Shown here: one piece after another, positions 9,017 to 17,765 of the stretch
Layout: every line of letters starts with the position of its first letter
Position numbering within the stretch: the first letter of the stretch is position 1
Assembly (NCBI GenBank): GCA_024742755.1
Contig: JANSXW010000028.1
Coordinates: 1 to 54,618, forward strand
Length of the DNA: 54,618 bases
Direction: 5' to 3'
Source of the DNA: a bacterium
Lineage (GTDB): Bacteria > Bacteroidota > Bacteroidia > Chitinophagales > Saprospiraceae
Notes under the pieces: generated by a model
Databases searched by the model: none
What the model saw: the letters and a program-made list of their open reading frames with translations, nothing else
Told to the model about the DNA's origin: nothing
Made by a program: the position numbers and the translations under genes

Positions 9017-10564
9017 CTAAGGCGTGCCCAAAGCCTGCCGGACTTCATCCATGGAAATGCGTGCGCCATTGCGGTACGCTACGATAAATGCACCCGGGAA
9101 CCCGCGGTTTTCCAGTGCCAGCTTGGCCTGAGTGGCGTGGTAAATAGAGGTGAAGTTTTTGGCCTGGTATTTGAAAAATTCCCCTTCCCGTACCACCTCG
9201 ATCAGGTAGCCGGTATTGTCCCACTTGGGGTGAGAGGTATCGAGTGGGTCTTTGGAAGCAGCCAATTGAACGTGCAGGCTGATCCCCAGGTCATGGAGCG
9301 TAACTTCCCGGAGCACCGGGCGCTCTTCAATGGCCTGTTGTGGCTGAGGGGTCAATGGCCGTATAGCTGGCTCGGGGCTGACCTCCACACTTTCTGCCTT
9401 CCGTTGATAAGCAGATGGGGTGGGATTGGGCTCAGCCGGCGTCGCATAGGACTTGGGCGTGGTCTCCGGGGAACGGGCAACAAGGTAGCGGCCTTTGGAC
9501 AATGGGGGTGGGTTGGGGTCCGGCCTTTGATCAGGTTGGCGCTGTTCCTCCTGCTGCAGGACGCGTGCCGGAACGGCAACCGGCGCTGCTGCCAATGGCT
9601 GAGCTTCCGGGCTGTTTTCTACGTGCCGCCGGTAGTCTTCAAAAGCAGCAAGCATCGCACCGGCCACCACTGCCTGTCCCTGCGCGGTCATCAGATAAGC
9701 CTCCTCAGCGCGGTTGCTGAGAAAACCCGTTTCCACCAGTACGCTGGGCATCGTTGTTTCCTTAAGGACCACGAAGCCGGCCTGCTTGACGCCCCGGCTT
9801 TTGCGGTTGGCTTTCGCGAAATGCCCTTCTACCTTCTCGGCAAAAAGGATGCTTTGCTCAAGGTAGGCACTCTGGAACATGTTCAGCATGATATGCCCTT
9901 CCGGAGAGTTGGGGTCATAGTCGTAGTTGGCCTCATAATCTTCCTCCAGCAAGATGGCTGCGTTCTCGCGCTTAGCCACCTTCAAATTGTGCTCTGCGGT
10001 ATGCAGGCCCATCACATACGTCTCGCTTCCCTGGGTAGCTGAAGAGCCCGGCATATAGTTGCAATGGATGGAGATGAACAAGTCTGCATCGTTGCGGTTG
10101 GCAATCGCCGCCCGTTCGTGGAGGGGGATGAAAACGTCGGAATCACGGGTTAGGATCACATTAAGGCCCGGATAATGGAGCCGCATCTCCTCGGCCAGCT
10201 TCAGGCCAATGGCCAAAGCCAGGTGTTTCTCCCGGGAATGGCCGCCAAGGCAGCCGGGGTCGTGCCCGCCATGACCGGGGTCAATGACTACGGTTTTGAT
10301 CCGGTAATCGGGCGGGTAGCCCAGGGCTTGCCGAAAAGCCGGAAGGGGAAGTGTCATCCCTTTAGAGAAATCCTCCGATAATCTGGCAGGTTTTATAACT
10401 TTGCCGCGCCTGTGCACCGGGCAGCCCGAATGATCGGGAACCGGAGGGCAGGCAGCCTCAGCCATAGCTGGTGCCGGAAAGGATAATGAAAAGTTAAACC
10501 CGGTACCGGTCAACGGCAAAGCGAGTAGAAACAGCGTTGGTAGAAAAGTTACCGCTTTCGTCAT
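9017..10564 (-). CDS. Secreted N-acetylmuramoyl-L-alanine amidase with C-terminal SPOR-like region
   Basis: 515 residues from the ATG at 10564; the in-frame GTG two codons upstream is less likely. A signal peptide (MTKAVTFLPTLFLLALPL) is followed by an Amidase_3 domain at about residues 100-320: VVIDPGHGGHDPG with the first zinc His, a Glu in GHSREKHLAL, FISIHCN with the second zinc His, and VLVETGFLSN with the catalytic Glu. It cleaves the amide bond between N-acetylmuramic acid and the stem peptide in peptidoglycan. A Pro/Glu/Gln-rich linker (about 330-430) leads to an 80-residue C-terminal domain resembling SPOR (HVQLAASKDP, GAFIVAYRNGARI), which would bind denuded septal glycans. The start is only 23 bp from the divergent lptD-like gene, so the two share a promoter region. 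Confidence 0.92.
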   Translation of the reverse strand: MTKAVTFLPTLFLLALPLTGTGFNFSLSFPAPAMAEAACPPVPDHSGCPVHRRGKVIKPARLSEDFSKGMTLPLPAFRQALGYPPDYRIKTVVIDPGHGGHDPGCLGGHSREKHLALAIGLKLAEEMRLHYPGLNVILTRDSDVFIPLHERAAIANRNDADLFISIHCNYMPGSSATQGSETYVMGLHTAEHNLKVAKRENAAILLEEDYEANYDYDPNSPEGHIMLNMFQSAYLEQSILFAEKVEGHFAKANRKSRGVKQAGFVVLKETTMPSVLVETGFLSNRAEEAYLMTAQGQAVVAGAMLAAFEDYRRHVENSPEAQPLAAAPVAVPARVLQQEEQRQPDQRPDPNPPPLSKGRYLVARSPETTPKSYATPAEPNPTPSAYQRKAESVEVSPEPAIRPLTPQPQQAIEERPVLREVTLHDLGISLHVQLAASKDPLDTSHPKWDNTGYLIEVVREGEFFKYQAKNFTSIYHATQAKLALENRGFPGAFIVAYRNGARISMDEVRQALGTP

Positions 10565-10587
10565 AAGCACAACTTAGAATTGTATCC

Positions 10588-13359
10588 TTGAAGACAAAGT
10601 TACCAATAATTATTGTATTCCTTCTGGGCATCCTGCCTAATCTGCTGGCACAGGAGCCTGTAAATGAGCGGGATAAACGGCCGCCATCGGCTCAGATGCG
10701 GGCGGACAGCGCAGCCCGTGCCATGCCGGGGGATACCTTGCCTTTCGGCCCGAACCGGGTAACGGCCTCTTTAGATACGCTGCCGGGGGATTCCTTGTTG
10801 CCCCGCCGGCGCGAAACCCGCGAAATTTCCCTGTCTAAGGACTCCCTTGATGCCCCGGTGCAGTACTCCGCTGTCGATTCCATGGTGTACGATATCGCCA
10901 ATCAGCGGGTGCACCTCTACGGTGAGGCGGAAGTGACCTACACCACGATTAACCTGAAAGCGGACCATATTATATTTGACTGGAAGACCAATATCGTGAC
11001 GGCTTCGGGTATGCCGGACAGCCTTGGGCGGCCAGCAGGCCTGCCGGAGTTTTCGGATGCCAGCCAGAGCTTTACGGCGGACAGTATGCGCTATAACTTT
11101 TCGACAAAGAAAGGGGTGGTTTACGATGTGGTCACCACGCAGAATGATGTGGTGGTCCGCGGGCAAAAGTCCAAGTTCGTTACGCAGGAGGCACAGGACA
11201 GCCTGTCGGAAGACCAAAACGTGGTGTACAGCTCCAATGCCATTTTTACGACCTGTACGCATGAGGAGCCCCACTTTGGCATCCGCAGCCGCAAGCAGAA
11301 GGTCATTCCCAACAAACTCGTTGTAGTAGGGCCTTCCAATCTGGAAATCATGAACGTGCCTACCCCGGTTTGGCTGCCTTTTGGCTTTTTCCCGATCCCG
11401 CAGGGGCGATCGACCGGCCTGCTCTTCCCACGCGATTACCAGTACTCCCCGCAGTGGGGCTTTGGTTTGGAAGGCATCGGCTGGTACTTCCCGCTGGGCG
11501 ACCACTTCAATCTGTCCCTTACGGGAAATATTTACCTCAAGGGGACCTGGGGCGTCAATGCGCTGTCCAACTACAACAAGCGCTACAAGTACAACGGCAA
11601 TTTCAATATCGGCTACGACGTCCGGAGGAGCGAAGACCTGGAGGGCAATATTTCCCAGCCCAAGTCTTTTATCTTTCAATGGAGCCACCAACAGGCGCAG
11701 TCTGCCCACCCGACGATCAACTTTGGCGGGTCCATCAATATACAGAGCAACAACTATCAGCAGCGGGTCTTCAACGATCAGCGGGTACTGGAAAACCAGC
11801 TGCGGTCAAACCTGAACTTCCGAAAGAACTGGCGGGACAAGCCCATCAACCTGACCGCTTCCTTCAACCACAACCAGAACTCCAATACGGGCGACGTTAC
11901 GGTCAGCTTTCCCAACGTAAGGTTTCAGACGCAGGCCATCAACCCGTTCAAGCGCAAAAACCGGACCGGGCCCGAGAAGTGGTACGAAGCCATTACCTTC
12001 CGCTACGATGCCGAAGCCCGCAACCGTTTTCAGGCGAAGGACTCTACGCTATTCACGCAGGAGACGATAGAGAATGCCCAGTTTGGGATGCAGCAGCGCG
12101 CTAATCTCGGTACGTCCTTCAAAGTACTCAAATACTTCAACCTCAACCCATCCGTCAATTACGATGAGGTGTGGTACCTGCGCACCCTGCGCCGGGATTT
12201 TGACCCTACGGCTTTGGAACTGGACACGATTACGGATAGAGGCATAGATTTTGTAGATACCCTTTCCTACGGGGAAATTACCGAGCGGCAGGTAGGCGGC
12301 TTCGAAGCTTACCGGCAGTTCAACGCCAGCGTTAGCCTGAATACACAGATTTTCGGGACCATGCGCTTTGGGCAGGGGTGGCTGCGGGGTATCCGCCATG
12401 TCATGAAACCGAACATCTCCTTTGGCTACACCCCTGATTACACCAATCCTGACCTGGGCTATTTCCGGGAAGTGAGGGACCCCAACACCCGGGACGAATT
12501 CGATACCTACTCCATTTTTCAGGGCGGCATTTTTGGCAGCCCCTCCACCGCCGGTCAACAAATGAGTATTGGCTACAGCCTCAACAACATTTTTGAAGCG
12601 AAGTACTTCTCCAAGAAGGATTCCACAGAGCAAAAGCTCAAATTGTTTGACAACATCATCGTGTCGGGCAATTACAACTTTGCGGCAGACTCCCTCAAGT
12701 GGAGCCCGGTCAATATTTCGGGTACCACCCGGATGTTCAAAGGCATGACTACAGTAGGCCTGCGCGCCACTTTCGACCCTTACCGGGTGAACGAGAACGG
12801 GCGGCGGGTAGACGACCTGTTGTGGGAAACCGAAAACCGCTTGCTGCGTTTTGATCAGGCTACGGCTCGTTTCAATACCAACCTGACCGTGGGCAAAATC
12901 AGGGCTCTTTTCAAAGGAGATAAGGAGGAGGAAATCTACGATGCAGAAGCCGAACTGGAAAGGCAGGAAAGAGGGTTGCAGCGGGTGGAGGAAACGGACT
13001 TTCTTAGCCTTTTCGAGAATTTCCGCATCAGCCATAACCTTTCCCTCAATTGGGAAGGGATGCCGGACGGGCGGGATACTTTCTTCATCGCCACCAACAC
13101 CATCAACTGCAGCGGCAGCATTCAACTGACCCCCAACTGGTTTATCAATATCGGCAACTTTGGGTATGACTTTGTACGTAAGGGTATCACGTATCCGTCG
13201 GTGGGTTTTCAGCGTGACCTCCACTGCTGGGAAGCAGGCGCCAACTGGCAGCCACTTCGGGGCACCTACAGCTTTTACATCCGCGTGAAACCGGGCTCCC
13301 TGGACTTCCTGAACATCCCGTACAACCGAACGAACGGGGATGGGCGAGGGCAGTTTTAA
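10588..13359 (+). CDS. lptD: LptD/OstA-like LPS-assembly outer-membrane protein
   Basis: 923 residues. It starts at a TTG codon at 10588; only this start keeps the signal peptide (KTKLPIIIVFLLGILPNLLAQ), since the next in-frame ATG (10696) would remove it. After a low-complexity stretch, residues about 95-240 form an OstA/LptA-like beta-jellyroll (VHLYGEAEVTYTTINLKADHI) and the remaining 650 residues are rich in alternating aromatic/polar strands expected of a beta-barrel. LptD inserts lipopolysaccharide into the outer leaflet of the outer membrane. Bacteroidota versions are divergent and often annotated as putative LPS assembly protein. The divergent amidase and the mlaD-like gene fit an envelope-assembly locus. 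TATCCTTG, one mismatch from the -7 consensus, overlaps the TTG, so transcription could start very near the start codon. Confidence 0.85.
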   Translation: MKTKLPIIIVFLLGILPNLLAQEPVNERDKRPPSAQMRADSAARAMPGDTLPFGPNRVTASLDTLPGDSLLPRRRETREISLSKDSLDAPVQYSAVDSMVYDIANQRVHLYGEAEVTYTTINLKADHIIFDWKTNIVTASGMPDSLGRPAGLPEFSDASQSFTADSMRYNFSTKKGVVYDVVTTQNDVVVRGQKSKFVTQEAQDSLSEDQNVVYSSNAIFTTCTHEEPHFGIRSRKQKVIPNKLVVVGPSNLEIMNVPTPVWLPFGFFPIPQGRSTGLLFPRDYQYSPQWGFGLEGIGWYFPLGDHFNLSLTGNIYLKGTWGVNALSNYNKRYKYNGNFNIGYDVRRSEDLEGNISQPKSFIFQWSHQQAQSAHPTINFGGSINIQSNNYQQRVFNDQRVLENQLRSNLNFRKNWRDKPINLTASFNHNQNSNTGDVTVSFPNVRFQTQAINPFKRKNRTGPEKWYEAITFRYDAEARNRFQAKDSTLFTQETIENAQFGMQQRANLGTSFKVLKYFNLNPSVNYDEVWYLRTLRRDFDPTALELDTITDRGIDFVDTLSYGEITERQVGGFEAYRQFNASVSLNTQIFGTMRFGQGWLRGIRHVMKPNISFGYTPDYTNPDLGYFREVRDPNTRDEFDTYSIFQGGIFGSPSTAGQQMSIGYSLNNIFEAKYFSKKDSTEQKLKLFDNIIVSGNYNFAADSLKWSPVNISGTTRMFKGMTTVGLRATFDPYRVNENGRRVDDLLWETENRLLRFDQATARFNTNLTVGKIRALFKGDKEEEIYDAEAELERQERGLQRVEETDFLSLFENFRISHNLSLNWEGMPDGRDTFFIATNTINCSGSIQLTPNWFINIGNFGYDFVRKGITYPSVGFQRDLHCWEAGANWQPLRGTYSFYIRVKPGSLDFLNIPYNRTNGDGRGQF

Positions 13360-13400
13360 AAAATGTGGGCGGAAGCTGGAACACTTGCCAACTTCCGCCC
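13358..13400 (-). terminator. Intrinsic terminator of ccmF
   Basis: On the minus strand a perfect 9-bp stem GGGCGGAAG/CTTCCGCCC (13392-13400 with 13367-13375) with a 16-nt loop is followed by ACATTTTTT. It lies between two convergent genes and overlaps the end of the lptD-like gene; on the plus strand it could also end that transcript, although without a T tract. Confidence 0.7.
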
Positions 13401-13427
13401 GCTTATCCCATTTGCGCCGTACTTCAT

Positions 13428-16301
13428 TTAAGCAACCTGACGCCGCTGCTGCATCCGCACAAACATGCTCATAAACAGCCCGATCATCATCATCGTTGAG
13501 CCGAGCCAGAACAGGTTGATGCCTGGGAATTCAATAGCTTCCAGCACAATATAATCGGCGCGCAGAGAGTCAGTCGCCACCTCAAATGGGATTGGGTGCT
13601 CGCCTCCGGTTTCTGCCTGCCCGATCATGACCTCCACGGTTTCTTCCTGCGGGTTGATACCCGTGAAGCGGAAGTGGAGCCCCAGCTCGGAGATTTCGTC
13701 TTTGAGGTTGAGCGGCCGGCTGCCGCGGATGAGGTAAAGCGGCTGCGCCATATAAGAAGCCCCATCCTGCCCCTGTACGCTGATCATAGCGCTTACGGCA
13801 ATATCTTCTTCCTGAGGCTCGTAGGCTTCATGCTCCGGGTTTTTGTTAAAGCCTGCAAACTGAATGGTGTGCCCGTTGTACGTAATCTGATCTCCCTCCT
13901 TGAAGGTAAACGGCTGGTACTCCATATTGACCTCCCGCCCGAACACGGCATCAAAAATGCCTTCGCTCAGCCGCACTTTGGAGCTGATGTCATTGACCTG
14001 CACGGGGTAGCTGTATAGCATTTGCCCCCGCAGGACCAGCACCGGCTGAACGGTGAACATACTGTCTTCGTCCAGCCGCTGAATACGGATCGTAGCCCCG
14101 ATAGGCAAGTCCCCTTCTTCCTTGGTGTAATCAGGATGGGAAGGGTCCCGGTCAATGCTGACGAGTTCTGCCCGGAAACGCTTCACAAAGAAGGTATCCT
14201 GATCGCGTATAGGCACGGTGTCCTGAAAGGCGATTGTCTCTCCGATGAGGGCTTCGTACACTTTGTAGTTTAGGCTGTCCTCCCGGTTTTTGCGGTATTC
14301 CATATCAATTTCCACCCTGGGCAGAGAAGCGATATGGGTGAAAATATCACGCTCCAGGTAACGCTTGGTCGACGGATTGGAGGCCGCTACCTTGGTGAAG
14401 GATTTGTCGTAAAGGATATTCGGATAAAGGTTGAACTCCTCAACCACGTCCCCGGAAGCATCCCGGCGCTTGTAGTTTACCTTGAAAGTCCGGGAATATT
14501 GGCTAACGGTATCCGATACGTAAGTCACTTCGTAGTCGCCCATGATCAGGGGCGAGTCCTTGAAGAGGATGACATTTTTGCGCAGTTGTTCTTCGGTAGC
14601 CCCTTCAATGAGCCCCTCCATCACAAAGGTATTGTTGGAAATTACCTCCTGATTCAGGCCGGAGGCCAAGATGCCGATGATCATCATACCGAAACCCACA
14701 TGGGAAACGGCAGACCCCGCCATCTTAAGCCGGGCTTTGGCTACCGTGAACAGGTAATCCACATTAGCGACGATGGTAAACCACCCGAAGAAGAGCATAA
14801 CGGTGTACTGCCAGGCATTCATGGCGATCCAAAGTGTGGTCAGGTAAGTCAGCAGGGCAGAAATGCCGAGGGCAACACCGGTATGAATGCTAAATTTTCT
14901 GAGCTGCTTGCCAAAGTTTGGCTCTCTGAAGCGGAGGTACTGACTGATGCCGGAAAGCAGGCTGATAAAGACGGCAATCCAAATCTGATATTTATTGTAG
15001 TGAGGCACCGGATCCGTGATGACGCGGCCGATGTAATCGGGGTCGAAGTACGTCATGATTTTGTTGTACACCGGCAGTGAAGTGGAAGCCGAGATAATCA
15101 GACCGGAGAACAGCAGGACCAGCGAACCAATAAACATCCAGAATTCCCGGGAGGCGGTGGCTTCTTCTTTTTTAGGTGCCGGAATGCTGCGGTACCGCTT
15201 GCCGATCAGGGCGGCAGAGAGCACGATGTAAAAGCCAATCAGCAAAATCAGCTGGGTTTCCAGCCCCATTTCTGTAAAGGCATGCACGGAGGTATCTCCC
15301 AGCACCCCGCTCCGGGTCAGGAAGGTGGAGTACAGAATGAAGATAAACGTCAAGGCATAAAAAATATGCGTACTGCGAATGGAATGCCCCGTTGCATTGG
15401 CAATTAGATTGGTATGAATGCCGGCGATGAGGAAAAGCCAGGGCACCAGCGACATGTTTTCCACCGGGTCCCATGCCCAGTACCCACCAAAGCTGAGCGC
15501 TTCATAGGCCCATGCACCGCCCATCAGGATACCGATACCCAGAATGGCGCCGCTAAACAGGCTCCAGCGCAGGGCAGGCTTCAGCCAGGCTTTATGATCG
15601 TTGGTCCAGAGGGCCGCTATGGCATAGGCAAAGGGGATGGTGGTAGAGGCAAAACCCAGGAACAAAGTCGGTGGGTGGATGGTCATCCAGTAGTTTTGCA
15701 GCAGCGGATTGAGCCCGGTGCCGGTAATCTGCGATACGTAATCGGCACTTTGGAAAATCGGCGCATCCACCACATCCCGGAGCAGCATCATAGGGTTGCT
15801 GCCCAGCCGCATGGGGTCGTCTCCAAACCCGATGTAAATACCGAGGATCATGGAGCCTAAAAAGACCTGTACGGAAGACAGCAGCGAAAGGGTAGGGGCT
15901 TCCCAGCGCCTGCCGGTAGCCATGAGGACACCACCGAGCACGATGTGCCAGAACATCCAAAGCAGAAAGCTGCCTTCCTGCCCTTCCCAGAACGCTGAGA
16001 AAATGTACTTCATGGGCAGGTCCTCAGAGACGTGCGCCTGAACGTACTGATATTCGTAATACTGATTGATCATCACATAAAACATGGTGCCAATCAGCAT
16101 GAAAATGGCAATGCCATGGATCAGGAAGGAAAACCTGCCGATCCGGAGCCAGTTCGCCGCCTCAGCGGTCTGTTCGCGGCGCTGTGTCGCAAAAAAGTAA
16201 GCTATCGTAGAGAGCAATGCCGTAGTGAATCCGAGCATAATCGCCAGCTGTCCGATATAGCCCGGGATAAGGTGTTCGCCTACGTACTGAATGTCTTGCA
16301 T
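13428..16301 (-). CDS. ccmF: Cytochrome c maturation heme lyase component CcmF/CcsA
   Basis: 957 residues, longer than typical CcmF (about 650). At least a dozen hydrophobic segments fill residues 1-540. The tryptophan-rich heme-handling WWD motif is clear (GGYWAWDPVENMSLVPW, residues 272-288), with conserved periplasmic histidines such as in TIHPP (His209). Residues 560-925 form a large, mostly hydrophilic beta-rich periplasmic domain, followed by a last membrane helix (residues about 928-947), an arrangement common in Bacteroidota. CcmF joins heme from CcmE to apocytochrome c. It lies 126 nt downstream of ccmE on the same strand and is probably co-transcribed. Other ccm genes (ccmA, B, C, G, H) are not in the window. 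The hydrogenase b-type cytochrome nearby does not need this pathway. Confidence 0.93.
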   Translation of the reverse strand: MQDIQYVGEHLIPGYIGQLAIMLGFTTALLSTIAYFFATQRREQTAEAANWLRIGRFSFLIHGIAIFMLIGTMFYVMINQYYEYQYVQAHVSEDLPMKYIFSAFWEGQEGSFLLWMFWHIVLGGVLMATGRRWEAPTLSLLSSVQVFLGSMILGIYIGFGDDPMRLGSNPMMLLRDVVDAPIFQSADYVSQITGTGLNPLLQNYWMTIHPPTLFLGFASTTIPFAYAIAALWTNDHKAWLKPALRWSLFSGAILGIGILMGGAWAYEALSFGGYWAWDPVENMSLVPWLFLIAGIHTNLIANATGHSIRSTHIFYALTFIFILYSTFLTRSGVLGDTSVHAFTEMGLETQLILLIGFYIVLSAALIGKRYRSIPAPKKEEATASREFWMFIGSLVLLFSGLIISASTSLPVYNKIMTYFDPDYIGRVITDPVPHYNKYQIWIAVFISLLSGISQYLRFREPNFGKQLRKFSIHTGVALGISALLTYLTTLWIAMNAWQYTVMLFFGWFTIVANVDYLFTVAKARLKMAGSAVSHVGFGMMIIGILASGLNQEVISNNTFVMEGLIEGATEEQLRKNVILFKDSPLIMGDYEVTYVSDTVSQYSRTFKVNYKRRDASGDVVEEFNLYPNILYDKSFTKVAASNPSTKRYLERDIFTHIASLPRVEIDMEYRKNREDSLNYKVYEALIGETIAFQDTVPIRDQDTFFVKRFRAELVSIDRDPSHPDYTKEEGDLPIGATIRIQRLDEDSMFTVQPVLVLRGQMLYSYPVQVNDISSKVRLSEGIFDAVFGREVNMEYQPFTFKEGDQITYNGHTIQFAGFNKNPEHEAYEPQEEDIAVSAMISVQGQDGASYMAQPLYLIRGSRPLNLKDEISELGLHFRFTGINPQEETVEVMIGQAETGGEHPIPFEVATDSLRADYIVLEAIEFPGINLFWLGSTMMMIGLFMSMFVRMQQRRQVA

Positions 16302-16370
16302 GGAGTGTTATCGTTGATCGGATGTGAACGGCCCGCAGTGCAATGGGCCTGTCGTTGGCTGAGTGCAGCA

Positions 16371-16401
16371 AACCCCGAAGACTTCGGGAGGCTTCGGGGT
16401 T
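16371..16401 (-). other. Intercistronic hairpin between ccmE and ccmF
   Basis: A perfect 10-bp inverted repeat AACCCCGAAG/CTTCGGGGTT encloses an 11-nt loop in the 126-nt gap between ccmE and ccmF. No T tract follows on the minus strand, so it is more likely an RNA-processing or stabilising hairpin, or a weak attenuator, than a full terminator. Confidence 0.5.
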
Positions 16402-16427
16402 CGTGGTCATCAGCAAAGGTTAATGGA

Positions 16428-16823
16428 TTATTGTGCTTCGCTTTTGATGTAAACTTCTTCTTCCTTGTACTTGGAAGGGCACTTCATAAGCATGTCGGTG
16501 GCCACGAACTCGTCCCCCTTCATGGAGCCGGTCAGCACGATCTGCTCCGAAAGCTCAAAGTCCTGCGGCTTTTCTGAAAGGAGGACTACTTTGCGCTCAT
16601 CCCCTTCCGCATCTTTGATGTAGAAGCTAAAGTAGTTGGGGTCTACTTCAGGATCGTAGTGCATTTCCTTGTCCTTGGCGAGCTGACCGGTGATTTTTAC
16701 CCGCTCCCCGCTTTGTTCCGCGTCCGCAAAGGTGGCATAAGTGCTCATGTCATCTGCCGCGCTCGTAAGCATAACGATGGCAACCCCTACCATGATGATC
16801 GCGATGATATATATTTTCTTCAT
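16428..16823 (-). CDS. ccmE: Heme chaperone CcmE, CxxxY variant
   Basis: 131 residues, the usual size. An N-terminal membrane anchor (residues 4-22) is followed by an OB-fold domain (KITGQLAKDKEMHYDPE, YFSFYIKDAEG, VVLTG-like strands). CcmE receives heme from CcmABCD and passes it to CcmF at the periplasmic face. In E. coli heme is held by a His in an HxxxY motif; here the motif is CPSKY, so Cys115 takes the place of His and Tyr119 is kept. Such CxxxY CcmE proteins are known from Desulfovibrio, archaea and other lineages with the reduced Ccm system lacking CcmH. It is the first gene of a ccmE-ccmF unit. Confidence 0.92.
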   Translation of the reverse strand: MKKIYIIAIIMVGVAIVMLTSAADDMSTYATFADAEQSGERVKITGQLAKDKEMHYDPEVDPNYFSFYIKDAEGDERKVVLLSEKPQDFELSEQIVLTGSMKGDEFVATDMLMKCPSKYKEEEVYIKSEAQ

Positions 16824-16960
16824 GCTACTATCGGTTTGTCTACAGTTTTAAGCCAAGTGCTCCGCTGTGGTTAAATTTGCTGAAGCTGTAATGAATACAA
16901 ACATACGCTTAGTTTGTTCCTCCTGCGGGCTTTGGCATGGTCAAATCGTTGTCAATTCTG

Positions 16961-16968
16961 CAAAGGTA
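16961..16968 (-). promoter_or_regulatory. -7 promoter element candidate for ccmE-ccmF
   Basis: TACCTTTG on the minus strand matches TAnnTTTG exactly. It is 138 nt upstream of the ccmE ATG, so the leader would be long; no clear -33 element was found. Confidence 0.35.
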
Positions 16969-17042
16969 GGGAAGGGGGGGCTTTTGAGGGATGATTTTTG
17001 TCAGAAAATGCGGCAGAGACTGCCTGATCTCCCCACAATGCC

Positions 17043-17050
17043 TATATTTG
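17043..17050 (+). promoter_or_regulatory. -7 promoter element of ftsE
   Basis: TATATTTG matches TAnnTTTG exactly and lies 23 nt upstream of the ATG at 17074. It supports this start over the upstream extension of the reading frame, which would run through the promoter. Confidence 0.5.
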
Positions 17051-17073
17051 GCTACCTAAAAAAGCCCCTGCCT

Positions 17074-17763
17074 ATGAATGAACGGATCATCGTCAACTTA
17101 AAAAACCTGGCCATTGAGCAAATGGACCATCAGGTGCTGAGTGGTGTTTCCCTGAACATCACAAGAGGCGAGTTCGTCTACCTCATCGGGCGGACCGGCA
17201 GTGGCAAATCAAGCCTGCTCAAAACCCTCTATGGCGCCCTGCCTCCGGGCCCGGGCAAAGGGGAGGTGGCTGGCTTTGACCTCGCTAAGCTCAACCGCAA
17301 AACCATCCCACTGTTGCGCCGTAAACTGGGCATTGTTTTCCAGGATTTCAACCTGCTTTCCGACCGTACCGTCGAGGACAACCTTCGTTTTGTGCTCGAA
17401 GCGACCAATTGGAAGGACGAGCAAAAAATGCGGGCCCGCATGTCTGACGTGCTCGAACAGGTCGGTCTGAAGGGCAAGGAACAAAAACGCCCGCACCAGC
17501 TCTCCGGCGGCGAGCAGCAACGCGTGGTCATTGCCCGCGCCCTGCTCAATAAACCCGAGCTGCTTATTGCCGATGAACCCACCGGCAACCTCGATCCGGA
17601 AACCTCCGATGACATTCTCTTACTGCTTCGCCGCCTCGCCCAGCATAACGATACGGCTGTTCTCCTCGCTACCCACGATTACCGCATCATCGAGAACTTC
17701 CCGGCACGCATCATCCGCTGCATCAATGGCAGGGTCATGGACGAGGAAGGCTTTGAAGTCTGA
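17074..17763 (+). CDS. ftsE: Cell-division-type ABC transporter ATP-binding protein FtsE
   Basis: 229 residues from the ATG at 17074. All ABC ATPase motifs are present: Walker [10 protein letters not shown]-loop VFQDFNLL, signature LSGGEQQRV, Walker [14 protein letters not shown] and the H-loop LATHDY. The DEPTGNLDP form and short length match the FtsE/LolD group. FtsE with its membrane partner FtsX controls cell-wall hydrolases at the division site. No ftsX gene is adjacent; in many Bacteroidota it lies elsewhere. The frame extends to 16867 upstream, but those residues do not belong to the family. It converges on the DUF255 gene with only 2 bp between the stop codons. Confidence 0.88.
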   Translation: MNERIIVNLKNLAIEQMDHQVLSGVSLNITRGEFVYLIGRTGSGKSSLLKTLYGALPPGPGKGEVAGFDLAKLNRKTIPLLRRKLGIVFQDFNLLSDRTVEDNLRFVLEATNWKDEQKMRARMSDVLEQVGLKGKEQKRPHQLSGGEQQRVVIARALLNKPELLIADEPTGNLDPETSDDILLLLRRLAQHNDTAVLLATHDYRIIENFPARIIRCINGRVMDEEGFEV

Positions 17764-17765
17764 GT

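Noticed and set aside
12049-13224. A 391-codon minus-strand open frame inside the lptD-like gene
   Set aside because: Antisense shadow; the plus strand frame has a signal peptide and coherent beta-barrel pattern over its whole length.
16867-17073. Upstream extension of the ftsE reading frame by 69 codons
   Set aside because: The extra residues are not part of the ABC ATPase family and would cross an exact -7 promoter element at 17043-17050.
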